Assembly (NCBI GenBank): GCA_040006895.1
Contig: JBDTWB010000181.1
Coordinates: 1-8,495, forward strand
Direction of reading: 5' to 3'
DNA: 8,495 bases
DNA from: CAIWHR01 sp040006895
Lineage (GTDB): Bacteria > Pseudomonadota > Gammaproteobacteria > Burkholderiales > Casimicrobiaceae
Below the pieces are notes generated by a model. That model had not been told where the DNA came from. It did no database searches and saw only the letters and a list, made by a program, of their open reading frames with translations. This document shows, one piece after another, positions 1 to 6,196 of the stretch. The translations under genes were made by a program, and so were the position numbers. Position 1 is the stretch's first letter. Each line of letters begins with the position of its first letter.

Positions 1-227
1 GCGTAGCAAACGAGATGGGGCCGTAGGGGGAGGTGCGACAGCCCAGCGGAGTGAGCCAGCCCAGCGGAGTGAGACAGCCCAGCGAGGGCCTCGTCGTACT
101 CGCGATATGCCGCCTCCAGTATGGCGCGCGAGTACACGTAGCACGGCGTGCCGAACCGGGCCGCGATCGCGGCAAGTGATGCGTCCTCGGCGAAGAGCTC
201 GCCGTCGCGATAGGCGAAACCGCTCAT
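1..227 (-). CDS. lysA: Diaminopimelate decarboxylase, N-terminal part (runs off the left edge)
   Basis: LysA is the PLP-dependent enzyme that decarboxylates meso-diaminopimelate to L-lysine, the last step of lysine synthesis in the cytoplasm. About 75 N-terminal residues are visible. They begin MSGFAYRDGELFAED and continue with FGTPCYVYSRAILEAAYREY, the typical LysA opening. The visible part ends in RPHLVCYA, which in the family directly precedes the VKANSN segment carrying the PLP lysine; that lysine lies outside the window. The ATG at 227-225 overlaps the lptM stop (ATGA), so the pair is probably translationally coupled, as in many proteobacteria. Between ALAG and RPHLVCYA, where the family normally runs straight through, there are about 18 extra residues (LSHSAGLAHSAGLSHLPL). 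They are encoded by an 18-bp tandem repeat. The frame stays open through the insertion. Identification is strong from the flanking residues; whether the protein tolerates the insertion is unknown. Confidence 0.88.
   Translation of the reverse strand, partial: MSGFAYRDGELFAEDASLAAIAARFGTPCYVYSRAILEAAYREYDEALAGLSHSAGLAHSAGLSHLPLRPHLVCY
34..87. repeat. Three-copy 18-bp tandem repeat inside lysA
   Basis: Three contiguous 18-bp units lie at 34-51, 52-69 and 70-87 on the plus strand, with the shared core CAGCCCAGCG. The first two units differ at few positions and the third is more diverged at its end. Read in lysA (minus), each unit encodes a six-residue block: LAGLSH, SAGLAH, SAGLSH. Since 18 is a multiple of 3, copy-number change would not break the frame. 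Slippage expansion, or insertion of a dispersed repeat, are both possible origins. Confidence 0.85.
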
Positions 228-523
228 GATCGCGGCGGTGCGGGCGCGACTACCGGATCCACGGGCGGCGCCGGTGGATGGGCGGGCATCGGCGTCGCGG
301 CCACCGGCGCTGCACCGGATCCCGGGGACGTCGGTGCGGGCGCGGCCGGTGGAGGTTTCAGCGGGCCCTTGATGCCGCAACCCGCCAGCGCGGCCGCGAT
401 GAACACGGTGGCCACGGAGGCACGCACGACGCGCGCGATGGCAGTGCGCGATCGATGCCCGGCAGGACCTGCAGCAGGGCGCCACAAGGTGCGCGCGAGC
501 GAGGGGGAGATTGGGGGTAGCAT
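224..523 (-). CDS. lptM: LptM (YifL-like) small outer-membrane lipoprotein
   Basis: LptM is a small lipoprotein that, in E. coli, associates with the LptD/LptE LPS-export complex in the outer membrane and helps LptD mature. The sequence has a hydrophobic stretch ASVATVFIAAA followed by the lipobox LAGC. Cys49 is the lipidation site, and GIKGPLKPPP follows it directly, matching the conserved GxKGPLxxP signature of the family. The rest is a Pro/Ala-rich, probably unstructured tail of about 40 residues (PPAAPAPTSPGSG...). The stop overlaps the lysA ATG by 4 nt, the usual lptM-lysA arrangement. The start is uncertain. The ATG at 523 leaves an unusually long n-region before the lipobox and has no visible Shine-Dalgarno. 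A GTG at 427-425 would give MRASVATVFIAAALAGC, a normal-length type II signal peptide, but it also lacks a clear ribosome binding site. The family call is firm; the 5' end is not. Confidence 0.82.
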   Translation of the reverse strand: MLPPISPSLARTLWRPAAGPAGHRSRTAIARVVRASVATVFIAAALAGCGIKGPLKPPPAAPAPTSPGSGAAPVAATPMPAHPPAPPVDPVVAPAPPRS

Positions 524-569
524 CGGCAGTGGGCGCGACGTGACCGCGATGGATGGCCTGCCGATGCTA
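518..569. repeat. Perfect 12-bp inverted repeat in the lptM/cyaY divergent region
   Basis: TAGCATCGGCAG at 518-529 is the exact reverse complement of CTGCCGATGCTA at 558-569, with 28 nt between the arms. The left arm contains the ATG nominally starting lptM (521-523). The right arm read on the minus strand offers TAGCAT, a weak -10-like hexamer at 569-564, but I see no convincing -35. It could be an operator for a dimeric regulator, a long-loop hairpin in the lptM leader, or chance. Its function is not established from the sequence. Confidence 0.6.
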
Positions 570-639
570 GCACGCGCTGCGCGCCATCATCCACCACACG
601 ATCGCGGCGCCGTGACCGCCGTGCCCTCGACGAAATACC

Positions 640-645
640 AAGGAG
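640..645 (+). promoter_or_regulatory. Shine-Dalgarno site of cyaY
   Basis: AAGGAG sits 5 nt upstream of the ATG at 651. This selects 651 as the cyaY start over in-frame ATGs further upstream (from 369), which would run through the lptM coding region and add sequence unlike any frataxin. Confidence 0.8.
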
Positions 646-650
646 CTTCC

Positions 651-1001
651 ATGCTGTCCGAGTCCGCATTCATCGCCGCCGCCGACGTCACGCTGACGCG
701 CATCGGCGCCGCACTCGACGACGTCCTCGACGATGCCGACGTCGACGTAGACTGGAGCCTGAACGACGGAATCCTGGAGATCGAGTGCGAGGATGGCAGC
801 AAGCTGATCGTGAACCGGCATGTCGCGAATCGCGAGCTCTGGGTCGCCGCGCGTGCTGGCGGCTTTCACTTCCGGCCCCAGGACGGCGTCTGGCGTGATA
901 CCCGCTCGGGCGACGAGCTCGCCGCCGCGCTTGCCGCCTTGTTGCGTGTCCAGGCGGGCGTCGACGTCACGCTCGGCGCGTTGCCGGCACCCGCGCCGTA
1001 A
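651..1001 (+). CDS. cyaY: CyaY, bacterial frataxin homologue
   Basis: CyaY is a small cytoplasmic iron-binding protein that interacts with the IscS/IscU machinery and modulates Fe-S cluster assembly. The 116-residue product is close to the family length of roughly 105-115. The N-terminal helix is strongly acidic (ALDDVLDDADVDVDW, about residues 24-38), as expected for the iron-binding ridge. It is followed by the beta-sheet core: DGILEIECEDGSKLIVNRH, then ELWVAARAGGFHFRP, then GVWRDTRSGDELAAALAALL, with the conserved Trp residues of the fold. The start at 651 is chosen for its Shine-Dalgarno and because homology to frataxin begins there. It is divergent from lptM-lysA, a common arrangement in betaproteobacteria, and converges on the peptidase gene with only 8 nt between stop codons. 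No clear promoter was recognised in the GC-rich upstream region. Confidence 0.93.
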   Translation: MLSESAFIAAADVTLTRIGAALDDVLDDADVDVDWSLNDGILEIECEDGSKLIVNRHVANRELWVAARAGGFHFRPQDGVWRDTRSGDELAAALAALLRVQAGVDVTLGALPAPAP

Positions 1002-1009
1002 CCCGTAGC

Positions 1010-1711
1010 TCAGGCTTCGAGGAGCGCCGTCCAGTCGGCCAGCGCCCTGCGGGCGGCGGCGTGATCGGGGAAGAGCGATTCCACGACGGCCCAGAACCGC
1101 GGCGAATGGTTGAGCTCGACGAGATGTGCAACTTCATGCGCGACGACGTACGTGGCCAGTGCGGGTGGCAGGTGCACCAGCCGCCAATGCAGCCTGATCT
1201 CGCCCTTGTGGTTGCAGCTGCCCCACTCGGTCCGCGCGTTGGTGAGCTTCAGGATCGGCATCTGCCGCGCGAGCCGGGCTGCGAACCGGGCCACGACCGG
1301 ACCGCAGAGTCGCAGCGTTTCCGTGCGCAGCCAGTGGCCGACGAAGGGCGCCAGCTGTGCCTCCTCGTGGGCCTGGGGGTGACGCACGGTTACGTGAAAG
1401 AGATCGACCGCGATGGCTTGCTTGCGTGACGGGAAGACCGCCAGCGCGAGCTCGCTGCCCTGGTAGAGGATCGGCGCACCGCTGGTCCACACCTTGGGCA
1501 GGACGTCGCGGCGGCGGGCGCGCCATTCGACGAGGGTGCGCAGGATCCAGGTCGTGCGCTCGATCAGTGCTGACTCGATGTCACGCAGGCTTACCCAGCG
1601 AGGGGCCCTGACCACGAGGCCATCCAGCCCGATCTGCATGCCGATCGTGCGGCGACGGGCGCGATGCAGGCGGTAGTCGACGTCCTGGCCGCCGAGTGCG
1701 ACCCGGCGCAA
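1010..1711 (-). CDS. YgjP/DUF45-type zinc metallopeptidase (M48/SprT-like)
   Basis: This predicted soluble zinc-dependent hydrolase belongs to the YgjP-like (DUF45) group; its physiological substrate is not known. With the TTG start it has 233 residues. The N-terminal part (about 1-110) is a beta-rich region with VDYRLHRARRRTIGMQIGLDGLVVRAP, typical of the family. The catalytic part contains RTEWGSCNHKGEIRLHWRLVHLP (about 160-182), then the zinc motif HEVAH (His192, Glu193, His196) and NHSPRFW with the probable third ligand His202. I chose the TTG at 1711-1709 because AAGGAGG lies 5 nt upstream and the first ATG in frame (TIGM) would cut off conserved sequence. The reading frame stays open much further upstream, but only as a shadow of plsC. 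It lies 35 nt downstream of plsC and looks like the last gene of the minus-strand cluster. All metal ligands and the catalytic Glu are present. Family assignment is confident, biological role is not. Confidence 0.88.
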   Translation of the reverse strand: MRRVALGGQDVDYRLHRARRRTIGMQIGLDGLVVRAPRWVSLRDIESALIERTTWILRTLVEWRARRRDVLPKVWTSGAPILYQGSELALAVFPSRKQAIAVDLFHVTVRHPQAHEEAQLAPFVGHWLRTETLRLCGPVVARFAARLARQMPILKLTNARTEWGSCNHKGEIRLHWRLVHLPPALATYVVAHEVAHLVELNHSPRFWAVVESLFPDHAAARRALADWTALLEA

Positions 1712-1716
1712 CTGGC

Positions 1717-1723
1717 CCTCCTT
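1717..1723 (-). promoter_or_regulatory. Strong Shine-Dalgarno before a TTG start
   Basis: AAGGAGG on the minus strand (1723-1717) is separated by 5 nt from the TTG at 1711-1709. This is the best ribosome binding site in the minus-strand cluster and decides the start of the YgjP-like gene, for which no suitable ATG exists. Confidence 0.75.
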
Positions 1724-1746
1724 CTCGGTAGGCCGTTTGCCGCCGA

Positions 1747-2463
1747 TCAGCGGGGTACGGAGAGTCGCGCGACCTCGGTCTCGATCCAAGTTTCCACTTC
1801 CGTCATGAGCGCCTGGGGGTCCTTCCCGACGGAGGAGACCGGGGGGCCGAACGAGATGGTAATGGTTCCGGGGCGTTTGCCGAAGAGTCCCTTTGGCCAA
1901 AGGTAGCCGGCGTTGTGCGCGACGGGCAGGACCGGCACCCCGAGCGCGATCGCAAGTCGCGCCCCGCCGGTCTTGTACTTGGCGCGAAGGCCGGGCTTGA
2001 TGCGAGTGCCTTCGGGATAGACGGCGATCCAGAAGCCCTGGGAGAAGCGCGCGCGACCCTGGGTCGCGATCTGCTGCATTGCATCCACCCCCGCCGAGCG
2101 ATCGATCGTGATCGGCGAGGCGAGGGCGAAGCCCCATCCGAAGAAAGGGATCGACAGCAGCTCCTTCTTCGCCACGTACGCGAGCGGCGGGAAGTACTGG
2201 GTCAGCGCGAGCGTCTCCCAGGTCGAGCTGTGCTTGGACATCACGATGTGCGGCGGCGCGTCGTCGCCCGGCGGCACGTTCTCGAGGCCGATCGCCTGCC
2301 AGCGGATCCCGCACACCAGGCGTGCCCCCCACAGGTTGACTTGGCACCAGCTGGCGGCGAGCCGATAGCGACCGATGCGCGGCAGCCAGAAGGTTGCCAG
2401 CATCAGCGCGGCGTAGACGGGCGTGACGACAAGCTGGAAGAGGAGGAACAGGATTGCGCGCAT
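1747..2463 (-). CDS. plsC: 1-acyl-sn-glycerol-3-phosphate acyltransferase
   Basis: PlsC transfers an acyl chain to the sn-2 position of lysophosphatidic acid, giving phosphatidic acid for membrane phospholipids at the inner face of the cytoplasmic membrane. The 238-residue protein begins with a hydrophobic segment (about residues 3-27) that can anchor it. It then shows the four acyltransferase blocks in order: SKHSSTWET (His78, Glu83), FFGWGFALASPITIDRS with Arg122, VYPEGTRIKPG (about 149-158) and GVPVLPVAHN (about 175-184). Block I here is H-X4-E rather than the textbook H-X4-D. I recall similar KHxSTWET forms in betaproteobacterial PlsC homologues, so it is probably a lineage variant rather than a dead enzyme. 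The ATG at 2463 lies 8 nt after the gmhB stop, without a clear Shine-Dalgarno, suggesting coupling to gmhB translation. The upstream open frame is a shadow of gmhB. Confidence 0.92.
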   Translation of the reverse strand: MRAILFLLFQLVVTPVYAALMLATFWLPRIGRYRLAASWCQVNLWGARLVCGIRWQAIGLENVPPGDDAPPHIVMSKHSSTWETLALTQYFPPLAYVAKKELLSIPFFGWGFALASPITIDRSAGVDAMQQIATQGRARFSQGFWIAVYPEGTRIKPGLRAKYKTGGARLAIALGVPVLPVAHNAGYLWPKGLFGKRPGTITISFGPPVSSVGKDPQALMTEVETWIETEVARLSVPR

Positions 2464-2471
2464 CGCGCGGT

Positions 2472-3023
2472 CTAGTCGTTGGCCAGCAAGGCCGATGCTG
2501 CGAACGCGAGATCGGGAAAGATGACCGTGTTCCTGGGGAAGTTTCCCTCCCGCAACGTTCGCTCCCCCTTGCCCGTCAGTACCAGCATCGGTTGGGCGCC
2601 GACCCCTTCGGCGCACTGCAGGTCCCGCAGGCTGTCGCCGACGCACGGCACTCCGGCCATGTCCATGCCGAAGCGCACCCCGATCTCCTTGAGCATGCCG
2701 AACTTCGGCTTGCGGCACTCGCACAGCGAATCGGCCGTGTGCGGACAGTAGAAGATCGCGTCGATCCGACCGCCGACCTGCGCCAGGGCGCGGTGCATCT
2801 TCTCGTGAATGGCGTTGAGCGTGGCCATGTCGAGCAGGCCGCGGCCGACGCCCGACTGGTTGGTGGCGATCGCCACCTTGTACCCGGCGTGATGCAGGCG
2901 GGCGACCGCCTCGAGGCTTCCGGGGATTGGACGCCACTCCTCCGGCGTCTTGATGAACTGGTCGCTGTCGTAATTGATGACCCCGTCGCGGTCGAGGACG
3001 ATCAGCTTCGGGGCACGGGGCAT
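2472..3023 (-). CDS. gmhB: D-glycero-beta-D-manno-heptose-1,7-bisphosphate 7-phosphatase
   Basis: GmhB removes the C7 phosphate from heptose 1,7-bisphosphate in the cytoplasm, a step towards the ADP-heptose used for the LPS inner core. The 183-residue product is a HAD-superfamily phosphatase. Motif I is LDRDGVIN with nucleophile Asp11 and acid/base Asp13. Motif II is ATNQSG (Thr54-Asn55). A zinc-binding loop has Cys93, His95, Cys101 and Cys103 (CPH...CEC) followed by RKPKFGM. Motif IV is VGDSLRDL with Asp130 and Asp134. The zinc loop and length separate it from histidinol-phosphatase fusions and from other small HAD enzymes. It sits between glyS (32 nt) and plsC (8 nt) in an order recognisable from betaproteobacteria. 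The Shine-Dalgarno before the ATG is weak. All catalytic residues are intact. Confidence 0.93.
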   Translation of the reverse strand: MPRAPKLIVLDRDGVINYDSDQFIKTPEEWRPIPGSLEAVARLHHAGYKVAIATNQSGVGRGLLDMATLNAIHEKMHRALAQVGGRIDAIFYCPHTADSLCECRKPKFGMLKEIGVRFGMDMAGVPCVGDSLRDLQCAEGVGAQPMLVLTGKGERTLREGNFPRNTVIFPDLAFAASALLAND

Positions 3024-3055
3024 CGGATGGAGGCTCGAGGGAGGGCGTGGAGGGG

Positions 3056-5197
3056 CTAGACCGCCAGTCGGGAGATGTCGGCCACGCGGTTCATCGTCGT
3101 GGCGACACCGCGCAACAGGGCGAGGCGGTTGCGCCGTACCGCGGGATCGTCGGCCATGACCATCACCGCGTCGAAGAAGCTATCGACCGCCGGCTTGGCG
3201 GTTGCGAGAGCGGCCAGCGCCCCGGCGAAGTCCCCCGCGGCCCAGCGCGCTTCGACCAACGGGTCGAGCTTCTGGAAGACGGCGTACAGATCGTGCTCGG
3301 CAGGCTCGGTGAGCTGGGTGCGATCCACGGCCACCGCGGCTTCGGCTCCCGCCTTCCTGAGGATGTTGATGATGCGCTTGTTGGCGGCCGACAGCGCCTG
3401 CGCTTCGGGCAGCGATTCGAAGGCCTGCACGGCCGCAAGCCGTCCCGGCACGAGGTGCACGTCGGGAGGAGACGTGTCGACCACCGCGGCGACCTGGTTG
3501 GCGGTGTAGCCCTGGTCGCGCAGATAGCCGCGCAGGCGCTCGTACAGAAATGCCGCTAGCTCCACCGTCGCATCCTTCACCGCGGGGACGTCGCCGAAGG
3601 CGCGGAAGGCGAGCGCGATCAGGGTCGGTAGCGGCAGCGGCAGCGCCTTCTCGATCACGATGCGCAGCACCCCGAGGGCGGCCCGGCGCAGCGCAAATGG
3701 ATCCTTGTCGCCGGTGGGCAGGGCGCCGATGCCGAACATCCCGGCCAGGAGCTCGAGCTTGTCGGCCAGCGCGACACTGACACCGATGGCATCGTCGGGC
3801 AACGCAGCCCCCGCGTAGCGCGGCCAGTAGTGCTGCTCGATCGCCTGCGCGACCGGCGCCGGCTCGCCGTCGTGCGCGGCGTAGTAACGGCCCATCAAGC
3901 CTTGCAGCTCGGGAAATTCCCCCACCATGTCGGTCAGCAGATCCGCCTTGGCGAGCCGCGCGGCCCTTCGCGCAAGGGCGACGTCGGCACCCAGCGTGGT
4001 GGCGATCTCGGCGGCGATCCGCTCGATCCGCAGGCTCCGCGCCTCGAGGCTGCCGAGCTTGTTGTGATACACGATCGTCGCGAGGCGCGGCAGGCGCTCG
4101 GCCAAGGGGTGGCGTCGGTCCTGGTCGTAGAAGAAGCGCGCATCGGCGAGCCTGGCGCGCAGCACGCGCTCGTTGCCGCCGACGATCGCCGCCGGGTGCT
4201 GGGTCGCGAGATTGCTCACGAGCAGGAAGCGGTTGGCGAGCCGTCCGTCCCGATCGGCCAGCGCGAAATACTTCTGGTTCTGCTGCATGGTGAGGATGAG
4301 GCATTCCTGCGGCACCGCGAGGAAGTCGGCGTCGAACGTGCCGGCGTACACCGCCGGCCACTCGACCAGCGCGGTGACCTCGTCGAGCAAGGCGTCGGGC
4401 ATGATCACGGTCGCGCCATCCGCGGCCGCGTGCAGCGCAGCGACGATGCGGGCGCGCCGATCGGCGAATCCCGGCACGACCTTGCCTTCCGCGAGCAGCG
4501 TCTCGGCATAGGCATCGGCGGTCCTGATCTCGAGATCCTGGCGGGCGAGAAAGCGATGGCCGCTGGTGATGCGCCCGGCCGTAAGCTGCAGACGCTCGCA
4601 GGTGACGTCGACCACGCTGGGGCCGTGGAGAGCGAGCAGTCGATGCGCGGGCCGGACGAACTTGACGTCGTTCATGCCCCGCGGGGAATGTTGCGACGCG
4701 TAGCTCATCAACTTGGGGATCGGCAGTCCAGCGATCGCCTCGTCCAGGGCCTCGGCAAGACCGCGCGCCAGTGAGTGACCCTTGGCCAGAGTGCGCAGCC
4801 AGACGTACTCGGCCTTGCCGTCGCTCTCAAGGTAGAGGTGATCGGGGCCGTCCGACGCGTTCGGATAGTCCGCTGCGAGTCCGCCGCGACCGATCTTGTC
4901 CAGACGTTTTTGCAGTGCCTGCGTGGGCTTGCCGGCCTTGTCCTCGGCGACGCCGCGGGGCATGAGCTTTTCGATGAGCTCGGCGTCCTCCGCCTCGCCG
5001 CGCACGGCGGTGATCATGCAGCCCAGTCGTCGCGGCGTGGCGTAGCCGGTCGCCGCGCTGTCGGGGGAGAGCAGGCCCCGCGCCGCCAGTCCGGCCCGCA
5101 GCGTGTCGGTGAACGCGTCGCCCAGGCGGGCGAGCGCCTTCGGCGGCAGCTCCTCGGTGAGAAGCTCGACACACAGCGTGGCACGCGTTGTTCCCAT
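3056..5197 (-). CDS. glyS: Glycyl-tRNA synthetase beta subunit
   Basis: GlyS is the large subunit of the bacterial alpha2beta2 glycyl-tRNA synthetase. It is mainly responsible for tRNA-Gly binding, while GlyQ supplies the aminoacylation core. The 713-residue protein opens with CVELLTEELPPKALARL (about 9-25), the diagnostic GlyS start. It also carries TPRRLG (54-59), PQECLILTMQQNQKYFAL (about 296-313), RLADARFFYDQD (349-360), the HD-like region with KADLLTDMVGEFPELQGLMGRYYAAHDGE (417-445) and GDKDPFALRRAALGVLRI (about 496-513). The C-terminal anticodon-binding-like domain ends FFDAVMVMADDPAVRRNRLALL...VADISRL. The length is slightly above the roughly 690 residues of E. coli GlyS. The start ATG at 5197 shares one base with the glyQ stop (TAATG), so the subunits are likely translated in a coupled way. 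The longer open frame reaching into glyQ is only out-of-frame GC-rich sequence. Confidence 0.97.
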   Translation of the reverse strand: MGTTRATLCVELLTEELPPKALARLGDAFTDTLRAGLAARGLLSPDSAATGYATPRRLGCMITAVRGEAEDAELIEKLMPRGVAEDKAGKPTQALQKRLDKIGRGGLAADYPNASDGPDHLYLESDGKAEYVWLRTLAKGHSLARGLAEALDEAIAGLPIPKLMSYASQHSPRGMNDVKFVRPAHRLLALHGPSVVDVTCERLQLTAGRITSGHRFLARQDLEIRTADAYAETLLAEGKVVPGFADRRARIVAALHAAADGATVIMPDALLDEVTALVEWPAVYAGTFDADFLAVPQECLILTMQQNQKYFALADRDGRLANRFLLVSNLATQHPAAIVGGNERVLRARLADARFFYDQDRRHPLAERLPRLATIVYHNKLGSLEARSLRIERIAAEIATTLGADVALARRAARLAKADLLTDMVGEFPELQGLMGRYYAAHDGEPAPVAQAIEQHYWPRYAGAALPDDAIGVSVALADKLELLAGMFGIGALPTGDKDPFALRRAALGVLRIVIEKALPLPLPTLIALAFRAFGDVPAVKDATVELAAFLYERLRGYLRDQGYTANQVAAVVDTSPPDVHLVPGRLAAVQAFESLPEAQALSAANKRIINILRKAGAEAAVAVDRTQLTEPAEHDLYAVFQKLDPLVEARWAAGDFAGALAALATAKPAVDSFFDAVMVMADDPAVRRNRLALLRGVATTMNRVADISRLAV

Positions 5198-6123
5198 TAC
5201 GCGGCCTTGCCCCCAATACGATCCAGCATCGGAAATCCGAGGGCCTCGCGGGCATCGTGATACGCCTGGGCCACGGTGCGCGACAGGTTGCGGATCCGGC
5301 CGATGTAAGCGGCGCGCTCGGTGACCGAGATCGCGCCGCGGGCATCGAGGAGATTGAAGGTGTGCGCGGCCTTGAGGATCATCTCGTAGCCGGGCAGAGG
5401 CAGCTTCAGCTCCAGCAGGCGCCTGGCCTCGCCTTCGAAAAAGCCGAACAGCTTGAACAGCTCGGCCACGTTGCTGTGCTCGAAGTTGTAGGTCGACTGC
5501 TCGACCTCGTTCTGATGGAACACGTCCCGATAGGTGAGGGTACGGCTGGTCGTGCCGTCGGGTCCCCGCTCCTCCCAGTTCGTCCAGACGAGATCGAACA
5601 CGTTCTCCTTGCCCTGCAGGTACATCGCAAGGCGCTCGAGTCCGTAGGTGATTTCGCCGGTGATGGGATTGCAGTCGAGGCCGCCGACCTGCTGGAAATA
5701 GGTGAACTGGGTCACCTCCATGCCGTTGAGCCATACCTCCCAGCCGAGCCCCCATGCGCCGAGGGTCGGGTTCTCCCAGTCGTCCTCGACGAAGCGAACG
5801 TCATTGCGCGTGAGATCGAAGCCGAGCGCCTCGAGCGAGCCGAGATAGCGCTCGAGGATGTCGTACGGCGAGGGTTTCAACACCACCTGGAACTGGTAGT
5901 AGTGCTGCATCCGGTTCGGATTCTCGCCGTAGCGACCATCCTTCGGCCGGCGCGAGGGCTGCACGTAGGCGGCGCGCCATGGCTCGGGGCCGAGCGCGCG
6001 CAGGAACGTCGCGGTATGCGAGGTGCCCGCGCCGACCTCCATGTCATAGGGCTGCAGCAGGGCGCAGCCCTGACGGTCCCAGTAGGTCTGCAGCGTCAGG
6101 ATGACTTGCTGAAAGGTGAGCAT
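5197..6123 (-). CDS. glyQ: Glycyl-tRNA synthetase alpha subunit
   Basis: GlyQ is the class II catalytic subunit that activates glycine with ATP and, together with GlyS, charges tRNA-Gly in the cytoplasm. The 308-residue protein aligns end to end with the family. It has LQTYWDRQGCALLQPYDMEVGAGTSHTATFLRALGPEPW (11-49), YVQPSRRPKDGRYGENPNRMQHYYQFQVVLKPSP (about 53-86, motif 2 region) and ENPTLGAWGLGWEVWLNGMEVTQFTYFQQVGGL (about 117-149). Motif 3 is ITYGLERLAMYLQG (158-171), and the C-terminal part includes KAAHTFNLLDARGAISVTER. Compared with the E. coli protein as I recall it, a short insertion lies around residues 182-198 (NWEERGPDGTTSRTLTY), a region that also varies elsewhere. It is 73 nt downstream of lnt, the largest gap in the cluster, and overlaps glyS by 1 nt. 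No strong Shine-Dalgarno precedes the ATG at 6123. Confidence 0.97.
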   Translation of the reverse strand: MLTFQQVILTLQTYWDRQGCALLQPYDMEVGAGTSHTATFLRALGPEPWRAAYVQPSRRPKDGRYGENPNRMQHYYQFQVVLKPSPYDILERYLGSLEALGFDLTRNDVRFVEDDWENPTLGAWGLGWEVWLNGMEVTQFTYFQQVGGLDCNPITGEITYGLERLAMYLQGKENVFDLVWTNWEERGPDGTTSRTLTYRDVFHQNEVEQSTYNFEHSNVAELFKLFGFFEGEARRLLELKLPLPGYEMILKAAHTFNLLDARGAISVTERAAYIGRIRNLSRTVAQAYHDAREALGFPMLDRIGGKAA

Positions 6124-6186
6124 TCGAAGGAGTCGTCGTCGCGCCGCTCGGGAGGTCCCCTGGCCGGGCGAATCAGGAGTGCGGCA

Positions 6187-6192
6187 TTTTAA
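6187..6192 (-). promoter_or_regulatory. Possible -10 element upstream of glyQ
   Basis: TAAAAT (6192-6187, minus strand, within GGTTAAAATGCC) is the only AT-rich hexamer in the lnt-glyQ gap and would place transcription start about 55-60 nt before glyQ. At 16-18 nt spacing no good -35 is present; a TTGACC lies only 2 nt upstream, too close to serve this -10. It may allow glyQS to be expressed independently of corC-lnt, but this is a weak, inferred call. Confidence 0.3.
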
Positions 6193-6196
6193 CCGG

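Noticed and set aside
34..87. CRISPR-like direct repeats
   Set aside because: The units are contiguous with no spacers and lie in frame inside lysA; this is a tandem repeat.
369..650. Upstream extension of cyaY to the ATG at 369
   Set aside because: It would run antisense through lptM and has no frataxin similarity; the Shine-Dalgarno supports 651.
1010..2347. 445-residue version of the peptidase extending through plsC
   Set aside because: The upstream part is the plsC region out of frame; the TTG with AAGGAGG at 1711 explains the real start.
3180..4361. 393-codon minus-strand frame within glyS
   Set aside because: It overlaps glyS in another frame on the same strand and encodes a low-complexity Arg/Ala-rich product.
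3830..4774. 314-codon plus-strand open frame opposite glyS
   Set aside because: It is a shadow of glyS codon bias; the translation is Arg/Gly/Ala-rich without a family signature.
3056..5755. 899-residue version of GlyS extending into glyQ
   Set aside because: Homology begins at MGTTRATLCVELLTEELPPK (start 5197); the upstream part is glyQ read in the wrong frame.
5188..6192. 334-codon plus-strand open frame opposite glyQ
   Set aside because: It is antisense to a fully conserved glyQ, its product shows no recognisable domain, and long antisense frames are expected in GC-rich DNA.
6181..6196. Intrinsic terminator around the TTTT at 6187-6190
   Set aside because: Only four T residues, on the plus strand, with no stable stem directly before them and no plus-strand gene to terminate.
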